Notes: generated from the sequence alone by a model not told the origin. 63,221 bases of DNA from an uncultured Clostridia bacterium (GCA_904387305.1 CAJFLB010000004.1:1-63221); one strand, 5' to 3'. Shown: positions 42,940 to 52,842, counted from the stretch's first letter. A program made the numbers and translations.

Positions 42940-44355
42940 ATGCTATTTTCAACAACAACATTTATTATCATCTTTTTACCAATAGTGATAGCAATATATT
43001 ATGGTTTACTAAGAAAAACCAAGACATTAAAAAATGTGTTTTTGTTTTTAGTAAGCATATTATTTTATGCCTGGGGAGAGCCCTATTTTGTATTAATTAT
43101 GCTATTATCTATCATAGCCAACTGGTTTTTTGGAGGGTTAGTAGATAAGTACAGAGAGAATAAGATAAAAGTAAGAATTGTTATTGTTCTTATGTTTATT
43201 TTTAATTTATCTATATTAGGTGTTTTCAAATATTTGAATTTTATTATTAGTAATACAAACGCCTTTTTTCATACGAATTTTGTTGTCCCTAATATTGTTT
43301 TACCAATTGGAATTTCATTTTTCACATTCCAAGCAATATCTTATGTGCTAGATATTTATAAAAAGGATGCAGAAGCACAAAAAAATCCATTAAATATGGG
43401 ATTATATATTGCATTCTTCCCACAATTAATTGCTGGACCAATTGTGAGATATAAAACAATAGCAGAACAGATAGAAGAAAGAACAGAAACATTTGAAAAA
43501 TTTTCACAAGGTGTTCAACGATTTATAAAAGGATTAGCAAAAAAGGTTTTATTATCTAATTCCTTGGCAATTGTAGCAGATTATACATTTGGAATGATAC
43601 CATCTGAATTATCTGTTCTTTTGGCATGGTTAGGAATTATTAGCTATACATTACAAATTTATTTTGATTTTAGTGGATATTCAGATATGGCAATAGGACT
43701 TGCCAAAATGTTTGGATTTGAATTAGAGGAAAACTTTAATTTTCCTTATATTTCAAAAACCATCACAGAGTTCTGGAGAAGATGGCATATATCATTAGGA
43801 ACATGGTTTAGAGACTATGTGTATATCCCACTAGGAGGAAGTAGAGTCGGTAAAAAAAGGCTAATATTAAACTTATTCATTGTCTGGTCTTTAACAGGAT
43901 TGTGGCATGGTGCCAATTGGACTTTTATTGCATGGGGAATTTTTTATTTTGTATTGTTAACAATTGAAAAACTAACCAAGATAGATAAAAAGCAAACGAA
44001 AAATAAGGTACTTATCATATGTCAACACATTTACACAATGTTCTTTGTTATGATAGGATGGGTATTATTTAGAAGTGATAATCTAGGTTATGCGATACAA
44101 TATATAAAAAGCTTATTCGGATTTATGGGAAATGTCTTTATAAATTCAGAAGCAATTCTATATTTAAGAGAATATGGAATTTATATGTTATTAGGAATTT
44201 TATTTAGTATTCCTCTAGGAAAAGTATTACAAAAATATAGAGATAAAAAGGGATTCAAAGTCATTTATGGAGTGGCTACAATTTTAATTTTTTATGTATG
44301 TCTAAGCTACATTATAAAAGGAACATATAATCCATTTATATATTTTAATTTTTAG
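42940..44355 (+). CDS. MBOAT-family membrane O-acyltransferase (DltB/AlgI-like)
   Basis: A 471-residue membrane protein with about ten to eleven membrane segments. The AlgI/DltB core is clear: INYFDFSGYSDMAIGLAKMFG-like, FWRRWHISLGTWFRDYVYIPLGG and the catalytic His in LTGLWHGANWTF. Such proteins move an acyl group across the membrane for O-acylation of exported polysaccharide or teichoic acid. The next gene encodes a DHHW protein of the AlgJ/X kind, the usual partner. The absence of dltA, dltC and dltD favours O-acetylation over D-alanylation. Confidence 0.93.
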   Translation: MLFSTTTFIIIFLPIVIAIYYGLLRKTKTLKNVFLFLVSILFYAWGEPYFVLIMLLSIIANWFFGGLVDKYRENKIKVRIVIVLMFIFNLSILGVFKYLNFIISNTNAFFHTNFVVPNIVLPIGISFFTFQAISYVLDIYKKDAEAQKNPLNMGLYIAFFPQLIAGPIVRYKTIAEQIEERTETFEKFSQGVQRFIKGLAKKVLLSNSLAIVADYTFGMIPSELSVLLAWLGIISYTLQIYFDFSGYSDMAIGLAKMFGFELEENFNFPYISKTITEFWRRWHISLGTWFRDYVYIPLGGSRVGKKRLILNLFIVWSLTGLWHGANWTFIAWGIFYFVLLTIEKLTKIDKKQTKNKVLIICQHIYTMFFVMIGWVLFRSDNLGYAIQYIKSLFGFMGNVFINSEAILYLREYGIYMLLGILFSIPLGKVLQKYRDKKGFKVIYGVATILIFYVCLSYIIKGTYNPFIYFNF

Positions 44356-44433
44356 TTGAAAAATAATTATAATTTTGGCATTGATCAAATTTCAAATTTG
44401 TTTTGTCTTGCCAAAATTTAATTCTTTTCCAAC
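44355..44433. repeat. 79-bp palindromic GTTGAAAAA element (family 4, copy 2)
   Basis: Left end GTTGAAAAATAATTATAATT starts on the last base of the MBOAT stop codon; right end AATTTAATTCTTTTCCAAC closes at 44433. Both ends nearly match the element at 29581-29755, but the centre is shorter. It lies between the acyltransferase and DHHW genes. Confidence 0.8.
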
Positions 44434-44457
44434 TTAAGACATTAGGAGAGGAAAGGA

Positions 44458-45684
44458 ATGCGAATAAAAATGAAAGATAATAAAGAATTAATCAAAATAA
44501 AAAAGTATAAAATTACTGAAGAAAAGGTGGTAGCTATTGTATTTTTAGCCATCATTTTTTCTACATTAATTTTTACAGTTATTTCAAAATATGAAGAATT
44601 AAAAGCAGAAATAGTAGCAATTTTTGAAAATGAACAAACAGATGGATATGGAAAAGTAGTAGAATTAACTGAAAAAGCAGAAACGGTTTTTAATGAACAA
44701 ATATATGGAAAAGATGAATTTGTAGATGTATATGGTCTTGTCCAAAAAATTCTTTTTAAAAGTTATTTAGAAGATAGTAATGATCCAACAAGAGATGTTG
44801 TGAAACTTAACAATGGAATGTTAACATTTCTTCAAAAGAAAGAAGATATGGTAACAAGAGCAAATCATATTGCTGAATTACAAAAAAGTATACATGAAGA
44901 AGGAATTCCTTTTATATATATTCAAGCACCATATAAAATAAGAGACAACTCTGAATTACCAACAGGTGTTGCAGATTATGCAAATGAAAATGCAGATGTT
45001 TTATTAAAAACATTAAATGAACAGCAAGTGGAAACAGTGGATTTAAGAGAATATTTTAAGGAAATGCCAATACAAGAAGAATATTTTATAACAGACCACC
45101 ATTGGAAAATAAAAACAGCATTTGAGGCAGTAAATCATATAAGTGACATATTAAACAATGAATATAATTTTAATATTGATAGTTTTTATACAGATATAAA
45201 TCATTATCATATTATCACACAAAAAAATGCTTACTTAGGTTCTATCGGAAAAAGAAATGGAAGATTTTACGGTGGATTAGATGATTTTGAATATATAGTA
45301 CCTAATTTTGAAACACAGTTATCAGTCAATAAAAGTGGTGATGTAAAAAATGGAAGTTTTGAAGATACCATTATTGTAAAAGATTTATTAGGTGATGATA
45401 TTTTATTAAATAAATATGCTTGTTATTTTGGAGGAGATTTTCCAGAAATTGTGATTCAAAATGAAACATCTATGTCTGATAAAAAAGTATTAGTCATTCA
45501 AGATTCTTATGGCTTGCCATTTTCTTCTTTCTTATCTTTAAGGGTAAAAGAGTTAAGAACAATTGATTTAAGACATTTTGAAGGTAAAGAAATAGAATAT
45601 ATAAAAGAATATAAACCAGATATTGTGTTAATGATATATAATCCATCATCTTTTTATATTGAAAAAAATTTTCAATTTGAATAA
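44458..45684 (+). CDS. DHHW/AlgJ-like O-acetylation protein
   Basis: A 408-residue protein with one N-terminal membrane segment (about 22-44) and an extracytoplasmic SGNH-like domain. The signature is YFITDHHWKIKTAFEA, the DHHW motif of AlgJ/AlgX-type proteins. A later VLVIQDSYGLPFSSF supplies the Ser nucleophile in its GDS-like context. It likely completes transfer of acetyl groups delivered by the neighbouring MBOAT protein onto polysaccharide. The ATG at 44458 follows AGGAGAGG; another ATG lies four codons on. The preceding palindrome separates it from its partner gene. Confidence 0.88.
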   Translation: MRIKMKDNKELIKIKKYKITEEKVVAIVFLAIIFSTLIFTVISKYEELKAEIVAIFENEQTDGYGKVVELTEKAETVFNEQIYGKDEFVDVYGLVQKILFKSYLEDSNDPTRDVVKLNNGMLTFLQKKEDMVTRANHIAELQKSIHEEGIPFIYIQAPYKIRDNSELPTGVADYANENADVLLKTLNEQQVETVDLREYFKEMPIQEEYFITDHHWKIKTAFEAVNHISDILNNEYNFNIDSFYTDINHYHIITQKNAYLGSIGKRNGRFYGGLDDFEYIVPNFETQLSVNKSGDVKNGSFEDTIIVKDLLGDDILLNKYACYFGGDFPEIVIQNETSMSDKKVLVIQDSYGLPFSSFLSLRVKELRTIDLRHFEGKEIEYIKEYKPDIVLMIYNPSSFYIEKNFQFE

Positions 45685-45701
45685 AGTTAAATTATTTTTA
45701 C

Positions 45702-45780
45702 TTTACAATATGACAATTTATGATATAATAATCAAAGTTTAACAGATTAGAAAAAAGGTTTAAAATGAATTTAAACTTTG
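45702..45780 (+). promoter_or_regulatory. Promoter and leader hairpin of the exporter operon
   Basis: TTTACA (45702-45707) and TATAAT (45724-45729) are 16 bp apart. A leader hairpin follows, CAAAGTTTAA (45733-45742) with TTAAACTTTG (45771-45780), before the GGAGAGG of the next gene. Confidence 0.6.
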
Positions 45781-45799
45781 GAGAGGAATGAGATAAAAT

Positions 45800-46546
45800 A
45801 TGCAAGAAAATCAAGAAGAATATAGTATTATGATAGATGATGTTTATAAAACATTTAATGTATATTTGGATAAGGCAAATACCATCAAAGAAAAATTATT
45901 ATTTTTATTTTCAAGAAATAGAAAAGAAAAAAGAGAAGTTTTAAAAGGAGTTAGTGCAAAGATAAAAAAAGGAGAAGTTGTTGCATTAATTGGAACAAAT
46001 GGTAGTGGTAAATCTACTTTATTAAAATTACTTACTAAAATTATCTATCCAAATAAAGGAAAAATAGAAACTAACGGAAAATTAACTTCTTTACTAGAAT
46101 TAGGTGCAGGTTTCCATCCTGATTTTTCAGGTAGAGAGAATATATATTTTAATGCATCTATTTTTGGATTGACTAAGAAGGAAATTGATGACAGGTTAGA
46201 GGATATTATAGAATTTTCAGAATTACAGAATTTTATAGATAATCCTGTAAGAACATATTCATCAGGAATGTATATGAGACTGGCATTTTCAGTTGCCATC
46301 AATGTGGATGCAGATATTTTGTTAATTGATGAGATATTATCTGTTGGAGATGAACATTTTCAAAATAAATGTTTTGATAAAATGTTAGAATTGAAAAATC
46401 AAGGAAAAACCATGGTATTTGTAACACATAGTATGGAATCTGTAAGAAAGTTATGTAATCGAACCATTTGGCTATGTGATGGAAAAATAAAGATGGATGG
46501 TGAAACAGAAAAAGTAGTGGATGAATATATAAAAGCAATCAGTTAA
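45800..46546 (+). CDS. TagH/Wzt-type polysaccharide ABC exporter ATPase
   Basis: A 248-residue ATPase. It has Walker A GTNGSGKSTLLK, the exporter-type LELGAGFHPDFSGRENI segment, signature TYSSGMYMRLAFSVA, Walker B ILLIDEILSVGD and the switch His in VTHSMES. This set marks the teichoic acid/O-antigen exporter ATPases. It lacks the extra C-terminal substrate-binding domain of some Wzt proteins, so export is probably not tied to a terminal modification recognised by this subunit. The permease gene lies 2.3 kb downstream, beyond a glycosyltransferase. Confidence 0.94.
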   Translation: MQENQEEYSIMIDDVYKTFNVYLDKANTIKEKLLFLFSRNRKEKREVLKGVSAKIKKGEVVALIGTNGSGKSTLLKLLTKIIYPNKGKIETNGKLTSLLELGAGFHPDFSGRENIYFNASIFGLTKKEIDDRLEDIIEFSELQNFIDNPVRTYSSGMYMRLAFSVAINVDADILLIDEILSVGDEHFQNKCFDKMLELKNQGKTMVFVTHSMESVRKLCNRTIWLCDGKIKMDGETEKVVDEYIKAIS

Positions 46547-46573
46547 AATTTGTACCTAGAAAGGATTGAGAGT

Positions 46574-48889
46574 ATGAATATAGACAAAGAAATATTTCCA
46601 GGAAAACAAAGAAAAGAAAAAGAACAATATGAAGAAAAAGAACCAATAATAGCAGTTATAACTCCATATTACAATACCAACAAATATATTGATACAACCG
46701 TAAATAGTGTATTAAATCAAACATTTCCATATTTTGAATGGATTATTGTTGATGATGGTTCTACAAATAAAGAAGATATAGAAAAATTAGAAAACATCAA
46801 AAAATTAGATAATAGAATAAAAGTATATCATAAAGAAAATGAAGGACCAGCAGCTGCAAGAGATTTTGGAGTAGAAAAAATAAATAAATCTGTAAAATAT
46901 CTTGTTTTTCTTGATTCAGATGATTTGATTGTCGATACTTATTTAGAATGTGCTTATTGGACATTAGAAACAAATCCAAAAGCAAGTTGGGCATATGCAG
47001 ATACTATCAATTTTGATGGACAGTACTACACATGGACAAAATGGTATCAACCTAAAAAAATGATGCAAGATAATATTTTAGTTATGACAGCAATGATAAG
47101 AAAAGAAGAATTTTTAAAAGTCAATGGATTTGAAATAAGAGATAAAAATGTATATGAAGATTGGTGTTTATGGCTAAAAATGATGAAAGAAGGCATGTTT
47201 CCAGTTAGAATGAATTTCTTTGGCTTTTGGTATCGCCAAAAGAGAAAAGAAGAAAGTCAATTAAGGCAATCAAATGAAGACAACAGAGAAAAAGCCATGA
47301 AATATGTTGAAAATATTAACAAAGAAATTGAACAAAAAGAGAAAAAAGAAGCATTTATATTAAAAAAGGCAATTCAATATCCAAAAGAAGATTATAATTG
47401 GGAAGAAATCATAGAAACATTTGATAAAATAGAAATACCTAAAAAAGCAAAAAATCATAAAATCAATATATTAATGATGATACCATGGATGACAATGGGA
47501 GGAGCAGACAAATTTAATCTTGATATCGTAAAACGTAGTGATAAAAATAAATTCAATTTTATCATTGTATCAACAGAGCCAAATAGAAATGAATGGAGAC
47601 AGCAATTTGAAGAAAATGCGGAAGTATATGATTTGACAACATTTTTGGATAGGAAATATTGGATAAGCTTTATCAATTATCTAATTCAAAAAAATCATAT
47701 AGATATTATATTTAATACAAATAGTACATTTGGATATAATATTTTACCATATTTAAAAGTAACATATCCACAAATACCAATTATGGATTATATACATATG
47801 GAAGAATGGTATAATCGTAATGGAGGATTTTCAAGAGATTCAAGTAGTATATCTTCTGTGATAGATAAAACCTATCTATGTAACAAAAATAGTGAAAAAA
47901 TACTAGTAGACCATTTCCATAGAAAACCAGAAGACTTAGGAACTGTATATATTGGTGTAGATGAACAAATCTATGACCCAGAAAAATTTAATAAAGAAGA
48001 AATTTTAAAAGAAAAACATATTGAAACAAACGGAAAATACATCATCAGTTATATTTGTCGAATAGCTGAACAAAAGCGACCATATTTATTATTAGAAATT
48101 ATAGATAAATTAAAGCAAAAAAGAAATGATTTTATGGTGATTGTTGCAGGAGATGGACCATTATTAGATAAAATAAAAAAAGAAGCGAAAAATAAAAAAA
48201 TAGAGGATAAAATTATTTTCTTGGGAAGTGTAAAAGATACAGAAAAAATTTATGCAATTAGTGATTTAACAATAAATTGTTCCATAAAAGAGGGACTTGC
48301 ATTAACAGCATATGAATCATTAGCAATGGGCGTTCCGGTTGTCTCATGTGATGTGGGAGGACAAAAGGAATTGATCAATTCAAAAGTGGGAGTTATTGTA
48401 CCATGTTTACAAAAAGAAGAAGACATTTTTGATTTAAATTATAAAGAAGAAGAAATCACTCCATATGTAGAAGGAATCAATAAAGTGCTTGATAACTTAG
48501 AAGATTATAAAAAAGAAGCAAGAAAAAGAGTTTTAGATGGATTTACCATAGATAATATGGTAAAAAATATGGAAGAGATTTTTGAAAATATAAAAAATAA
48601 TCCAAATCAAGAAAAAATAGAAAATGCTAAAAATTTATTACCATATAAAGATGTAACAAAAGAATTCATAACAAAATATTTCATTAGTGAGCAAGTAGAG
48701 TATAAATGGTTAGCTGATAATTTTAATAAACAATATGTTGATAGAGATTGGCGTTTAGAAAAGAAAGAAGATAAAATGCTTTTTTATGAAAATACATTAG
48801 AATATAAAGTTAAGCATCCATTCTATGTTATACTTACAAAATTACATATATATCCATTTTTGAAAAAGATACTAAAAAGAGGAGAATAA
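46574..48889 (+). CDS. Bifunctional GT2-GT4 glycosyltransferase
   Basis: A 771-residue protein joining two glycosyltransferases. The N-terminal GT2 domain (about 25-260) has ITPYYNTNKYIDTTVNSVL, IIVDDGSTN and the metal-binding LDSDD. The C-terminal GT4 domain (about 300-690) has MTMGGADKFNLDIV, YICRIAEQKRPY, VAGDGPLLDKI and KEGLALTAYESLAMGVPVV. A final 70-residue tail is of unknown role. The start at 46574 lies 9 nt after AAGG. It lies between the ATPase and permease genes of the exporter, and may build a repeat unit by adding two different sugars. Confidence 0.92.
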   Translation: MNIDKEIFPGKQRKEKEQYEEKEPIIAVITPYYNTNKYIDTTVNSVLNQTFPYFEWIIVDDGSTNKEDIEKLENIKKLDNRIKVYHKENEGPAAARDFGVEKINKSVKYLVFLDSDDLIVDTYLECAYWTLETNPKASWAYADTINFDGQYYTWTKWYQPKKMMQDNILVMTAMIRKEEFLKVNGFEIRDKNVYEDWCLWLKMMKEGMFPVRMNFFGFWYRQKRKEESQLRQSNEDNREKAMKYVENINKEIEQKEKKEAFILKKAIQYPKEDYNWEEIIETFDKIEIPKKAKNHKINILMMIPWMTMGGADKFNLDIVKRSDKNKFNFIIVSTEPNRNEWRQQFEENAEVYDLTTFLDRKYWISFINYLIQKNHIDIIFNTNSTFGYNILPYLKVTYPQIPIMDYIHMEEWYNRNGGFSRDSSSISSVIDKTYLCNKNSEKILVDHFHRKPEDLGTVYIGVDEQIYDPEKFNKEEILKEKHIETNGKYIISYICRIAEQKRPYLLLEIIDKLKQKRNDFMVIVAGDGPLLDKIKKEAKNKKIEDKIIFLGSVKDTEKIYAISDLTINCSIKEGLALTAYESLAMGVPVVSCDVGGQKELINSKVGVIVPCLQKEEDIFDLNYKEEEITPYVEGINKVLDNLEDYKKEARKRVLDGFTIDNMVKNMEEIFENIKNNPNQEKIENAKNLLPYKDVTKEFITKYFISEQVEYKWLADNFNKQYVDRDWRLEKKEDKMLFYENTLEYKVKHPFYVILTKLHIYPFLKKILKRGE

Positions 48890-48892
48890 TCA

Positions 48893-49669
48893 ATGTTAAA
48901 TGTTTTTAAAAATTTATATAATTATCGAGAGTTATTAAAAACAAATGTAAAAAAAGAAATCAGAGGAAAATATAAAAATTCATTTTTAGGCGTTATTTGG
49001 TCATTTTTAAATCCATTATTACAAATAGCAGTTTATGCAATTGTATTTCAGATGATTTTAAAAAATCCTCAAGAAAATTATGTTGTTTTCTTATGTTGTG
49101 GATTAATACCATGGACATTTTTCTCAACTGCTATTTCAAGATCAGCATTTACTATGGTGGAAAATGGAAACATATTAAAGAAAGTATATTTTCCAAGAGA
49201 AATATTACCGATTTCTGTTGTTACTAGTGAAGCAGTAAATTTCTTAATTTCTACAGTGATTATATTTGCATTTGTCATTTTTAGTGGAATTGGTATCACA
49301 AAATATATTCTAGTATATCCACTAATATTTATCGCACAATATTTACTATTACTAGCAATATCTTTTATTGTTTCTAGTGTATGTGTATATGTAAGGGATT
49401 TACAACATTTTATAGGTATATTTTTACAATTATTATTTTATGCAACACCAATTGTATATTCTATAGATACATTACCACCAGAAGCAGCATGGATATTGAA
49501 TTTAAATCCAATGACATATATTATTGAAGGGTACCGTGATATTTTTTACAATCAAACCATGCCAGATGTTCAAAGCATTTTGATTTTAATTGGAATTGTA
49601 TTAGTTGCAATCGTTATAGGATATTTAATATTTAATAAATTACAAAAGGGATTTGCTGAAGAACTATAA
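48893..49669 (+). CDS. TagG/Wzm-type polysaccharide ABC exporter permease
   Basis: A 258-residue ABC-2 membrane protein with six segments. The N-terminal amphipathic part with VKKEIRGKYKNSFLGVIWSFLNPLLQ is diagnostic of this exporter class, as are CGLIPWTFFSTAI and MTYIIEGYRDIFY. With the TagH-like ATPase it would flip a finished, undecaprenyl-linked polymer to the outside. It starts 3 bp after the GT2-GT4 fusion gene, so the three are one operon. Confidence 0.94.
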   Translation: MLNVFKNLYNYRELLKTNVKKEIRGKYKNSFLGVIWSFLNPLLQIAVYAIVFQMILKNPQENYVVFLCCGLIPWTFFSTAISRSAFTMVENGNILKKVYFPREILPISVVTSEAVNFLISTVIIFAFVIFSGIGITKYILVYPLIFIAQYLLLLAISFIVSSVCVYVRDLQHFIGIFLQLLFYATPIVYSIDTLPPEAAWILNLNPMTYIIEGYRDIFYNQTMPDVQSILILIGIVLVAIVIGYLIFNKLQKGFAEEL

Positions 49670-49731
49670 GAAGCCTAACCTTGTTGTATGTTGCTTCGTA
49701 TTATTACACGGAATAGAGGAGAAAAATAGAG

Positions 49732-51210
49732 ATGGAAAACTTAAAAGACAAAATAAAGGAGATTATAACAGACAAAAATTTATATATTTTTACAATCATA
49801 ACAATTGTATTTTTTGGAGCACTTTGCAAATTACAATATGCTCCAGACACATATAGTGTTTTCACAAATGAATTAATGCATAGCGTAAAACACTTTTTAT
49901 CTTGTGGAAGGATTGTGACGGCAGTTGCAACATATGTAGTCATGGGAATATTAAAATTAAGCAATGAATGGACATATATATTGTCATATACATTTGCCAT
50001 GATTTGCATGATAATTGCATTGTATAGATTAAATAGATTGATACAAAAAGATATAAAAAATCATATAATAAGTGCTATAATTGCTATATTAATATTAATA
50101 AATCCATTTTCTTTGGAACTATTTTTATACATAGAAAAAGGAATTATGGTTTTATCAGTTCTATTATGTGTATTAGCAGTAGAACAAATAGATAAGTTTT
50201 TCCAAGGAAATAAGAAATCCATTATATGGGCAGGAATTTTAATGATAATAGCAAATTGTTGTTATCAAGGAACAGTTGGATTATTTGTCGCTATATCATT
50301 AATGTATATTATAAAATATTCAAAAAATATAAAAGGATTTATTGTCAATAATGTGATTGTTGCGTTAACATATGGAATTCCAGCCTTATTGAATTTCTTA
50401 TTAGTAAGATTTTTCTTTACAAATGCTAGAGTAAATGGAGAAATGATTTTTTCAGAGTCAATTGCAAAAGTAATTGATGGAACCAAAAGAATGTTAGTGA
50501 ATAGTTATGATTTATTACCGAAATATGTATTTTTAGCAATCATTGTTATTATATTAGGAATCATTATTTACAAAGCAATAAGAGAAAATATCAGTACGAA
50601 AGAAAAAGCATTAAAAATATTAAGTGCATTTTACTTAATGGCAGGTACATTATTTGCAACAGTGGCTCCACAAATGTTACAAGATACAAATTCAATATGG
50701 TTTGTTGCTAGGAGTTCATATCCAATGGCAGCTATTATTGGAATTTTAGGGTTGTATTTATTCTCAAAATTTGATATAAAAGAGATAGTAAAAGATATAG
50801 TAATTTGCATATGCATTGTATTTTTATTAATACAATATGTATATTTTATGGATTATACAAGAGATAATTATATTGGAAATTATCTAGATAAACAAGTTAC
50901 TACACAAATTTATCAAGAAATATTAAATTATGAAGAAGCAACAGGAAATACAGTTGATACAATTGCTATTTATAGAGATAAAACACCACAATATGTATAT
51001 CCAGAATTAAAAGCATCAGGAGATATTAATATTAAAGCATATTCAGCTGATTGGTGTGTTAGTAGAATACTAAAATTTACAGGTAGAGAATTTAAAGTAA
51101 TAGAAGCTAATCAAGAAATAAAGGAACAATTCGAACAAAAATCATGGGATTATTTTTCACCAGAACAAATTATTTTTGAAAATAATATTATGCATTTATG
51201 TGTTTTTTAA
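49732..51210 (+). CDS. GtrII-like membrane glucosyltransferase family protein
   Basis: A 492-residue integral membrane protein with about ten segments. N-terminal FGALCKLQYAPDTYSVF and LSCGRIVTAVATYVVMG, followed by long hydrophobic runs, fit the glucosyltransferase-II/GtrII family that decorates surface polymers from a polyprenyl-phosphate sugar donor on the outer face. A C-terminal soluble part of about 100 residues follows the last segment. The polyprenyl-phosphate donor could come from the GT2 enzymes in this cluster. Family placement is by pattern, the sugar unknown. Confidence 0.78.
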   Translation: MENLKDKIKEIITDKNLYIFTIITIVFFGALCKLQYAPDTYSVFTNELMHSVKHFLSCGRIVTAVATYVVMGILKLSNEWTYILSYTFAMICMIIALYRLNRLIQKDIKNHIISAIIAILILINPFSLELFLYIEKGIMVLSVLLCVLAVEQIDKFFQGNKKSIIWAGILMIIANCCYQGTVGLFVAISLMYIIKYSKNIKGFIVNNVIVALTYGIPALLNFLLVRFFFTNARVNGEMIFSESIAKVIDGTKRMLVNSYDLLPKYVFLAIIVIILGIIIYKAIRENISTKEKALKILSAFYLMAGTLFATVAPQMLQDTNSIWFVARSSYPMAAIIGILGLYLFSKFDIKEIVKDIVICICIVFLLIQYVYFMDYTRDNYIGNYLDKQVTTQIYQEILNYEEATGNTVDTIAIYRDKTPQYVYPELKASGDINIKAYSADWCVSRILKFTGREFKVIEANQEIKEQFEQKSWDYFSPEQIIFENNIMHLCVF

Positions 51211-51309
51211 ATTTAGAAATGACATTCTTTAAAATTTAAAAGAAATATTGAAAAAGCAAGAGAGTTTTTATTGATTTATATAGAATTTATAGGAATATAG
51301 GAGGAAATA

Positions 51310-52008
51310 ATGAAAGCACTAGTAATCATACCAGCATATAATGAAGAAGGATCAATCGTAAATACTGTAAAAAATTTAAAGTCAATTTGTCCAGATGTTG
51401 ATTATGTAATTATAGATGATTGTTCAAAAGATAGGACATTGGAAATAGCAAAACAAAACAATTTTCATGTTATACATTTACCAATCAATTTAGGGATAGG
51501 TGGAGCAGTTCAAACAGGTTACAAATATGCATATGAAAATGATTATGATGTGGCAATTCAAATGGATGCAGATGGACAACATGATCCTAAATATATACCA
51601 GAACTTATCAAAAAAGTAGAAGAGGGAAATGACTTAGTAATAGGATCTAGATTTGTAGAAAAAGAGGGATTTCAATCTACATTTATTAGAAGAATGGGAA
51701 TCGTACTATATTCTAAAATTATAAAATTATTTACCAAAAAAGAAATTAAAGATACAACATCAGGTTATAGAGCAGCAAGTAAAAAAGTAATAAATATATT
51801 TGCTAAAAATTATCCAGTTGACTATCCGGAGCCAGAAACAAATGCTTTTATAGCAAAAAATGATTTTAAAATTATAGAAATTCCAATGAAAATGAAAGAA
51901 AGAGACAGTGGTTCATCTTCAATAACCCCAATAAAATCAATATACTATGCTATAAAAGTAGGACTAGCTGTTGTATTGGCATGTGTTTTTAAGAATCGAG
52001 AAATATAA
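51310..52008 (+). CDS. GT2 family glycosyltransferase (dolichol-phosphate-mannose synthase-like)
   Basis: A 232-residue soluble GT2 enzyme. KALVIIPAYNEEGSIVNTVKNL, the DDCSKDRT nucleotide site, LGIGGAVQTGYKYA and QMDADGQHDPKYI match the polyprenol-phosphate glycosyltransferases. It likely makes a polyprenyl-phosphate sugar on the inner face. The next two genes encode a DUF2304 protein and a small four-helix flippase-like protein; this trio recurs in wall polysaccharide clusters. GGAGG precedes the ATG. Confidence 0.92.
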   Translation: MKALVIIPAYNEEGSIVNTVKNLKSICPDVDYVIIDDCSKDRTLEIAKQNNFHVIHLPINLGIGGAVQTGYKYAYENDYDVAIQMDADGQHDPKYIPELIKKVEEGNDLVIGSRFVEKEGFQSTFIRRMGIVLYSKIIKLFTKKEIKDTTSGYRAASKKVINIFAKNYPVDYPEPETNAFIAKNDFKIIEIPMKMKERDSGSSSITPIKSIYYAIKVGLAVVLACVFKNREI

Positions 52009-52069
52009 TATTGAATTTATATGGATAATCAAAAAATGTATGATTTATAATTAGAGGAGGATATGAAAT

Positions 52070-52450
52070 ATGGATCGTGGATTACAAATAATCTTAATTT
52101 TAGCAACATTTTTATTTTGTATATTTATTTTAACAGTTACACAAAAGAAGAAACTATCTTATCGATACACACTTTTATGGCTATGTTTTGGAGTCATAAC
52201 ACTACTTTGTGCCATTTTTCCCAATATAGTTATTGGGATTTCGAGATTATTACATATAGCAGAACCAACAAACGCGTTGTTCCTAATTTATCTATTTTTA
52301 ATAATTGTTATTATATTTTACATTAGTTTAGCATTTTCAAAACTATTTGAAAAAGTTACAACTTTAATACAAGAAAATGCAATATTATCAGCAAAAGTAG
52401 AAAAGTTAGAAAAAAAGATAAAGGAGGAAACAGAAGATGAAAATTCTTAG
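52070..52450 (+). CDS. DUF2304-family membrane protein
   Basis: A 126-residue protein with three membrane segments (about 3-22, 32-52 and 65-88) and a C-terminal coiled-coil tail with ENAILSAKVEKLEKKIKEE. This is the DUF2304 layout, normally next to GT2 genes as here. Its end overlaps the next gene by 14 bp. A role as partner of the polyprenyl-phosphate glycosyltransferase is inferred from context. GGAGG lies upstream. Confidence 0.85.
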   Translation: MDRGLQIILILATFLFCIFILTVTQKKKLSYRYTLLWLCFGVITLLCAIFPNIVIGISRLLHIAEPTNALFLIYLFLIIVIIFYISLAFSKLFEKVTTLIQENAILSAKVEKLEKKIKEETEDENS

Positions 52451-52787
52451 TATTATCATATATTTGATTTTAACAGTAGGAGGACTTATTTTAGTAAAGG
52501 CAGGTTCAGGTAATATACAAATTGCTATACAGGATGGTACTTTCAACTTTTCTATGGGATTAAAAGCAATGCTAGGTTTTATTGCATATATTGGTAGCTT
52601 TTTAATATATACATTTTATATTATTAAAAATTTTGACTTGAGCTATATATACCCAATAATTACAGCAATTACGCAAATTTTAATTATATTAGCTGGTGTT
52701 TTTATTTTTAAGGAACATCTAAATGCTTATGCAATTGGTGGAATCGTATTAATTATTATTGGAGTTATTTTATTAAACATAAAATAA
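52437..52787 (+). CDS. Small four-helix EamA/SMR-like membrane protein (possible flippase)
   Basis: A 116-residue hydrophobic protein with about four membrane segments. SYIYPIITAITQILIILAGVFIFKEHLNAYAIGGIVLIIIGVILL resembles the second half of EamA/ArnE-type transporters, given here as a region rather than a motif. Such proteins flip polyprenyl-phosphate sugars. It overlaps the DUF2304 gene by 14 bp, which suits a GT2/DUF2304/flippase unit. Function is inferred. Confidence 0.75.
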   Translation: MKILSIIIYLILTVGGLILVKAGSGNIQIAIQDGTFNFSMGLKAMLGFIAYIGSFLIYTFYIIKNFDLSYIYPIITAITQILIILAGVFIFKEHLNAYAIGGIVLIIIGVILLNIK

Positions 52788-52842
52788 AATATGAATTGTA
52801 ATAATAAGAAAAAATAAACGAAGGTAAAAGGAAGAGAAAGCT

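Noticed and set aside
52063..52326. 87-codon frame overlapping the DUF2304 gene
   Set aside because: Same region in another frame; the DUF2304 frame has the membrane-helix pattern and the GGAGG.
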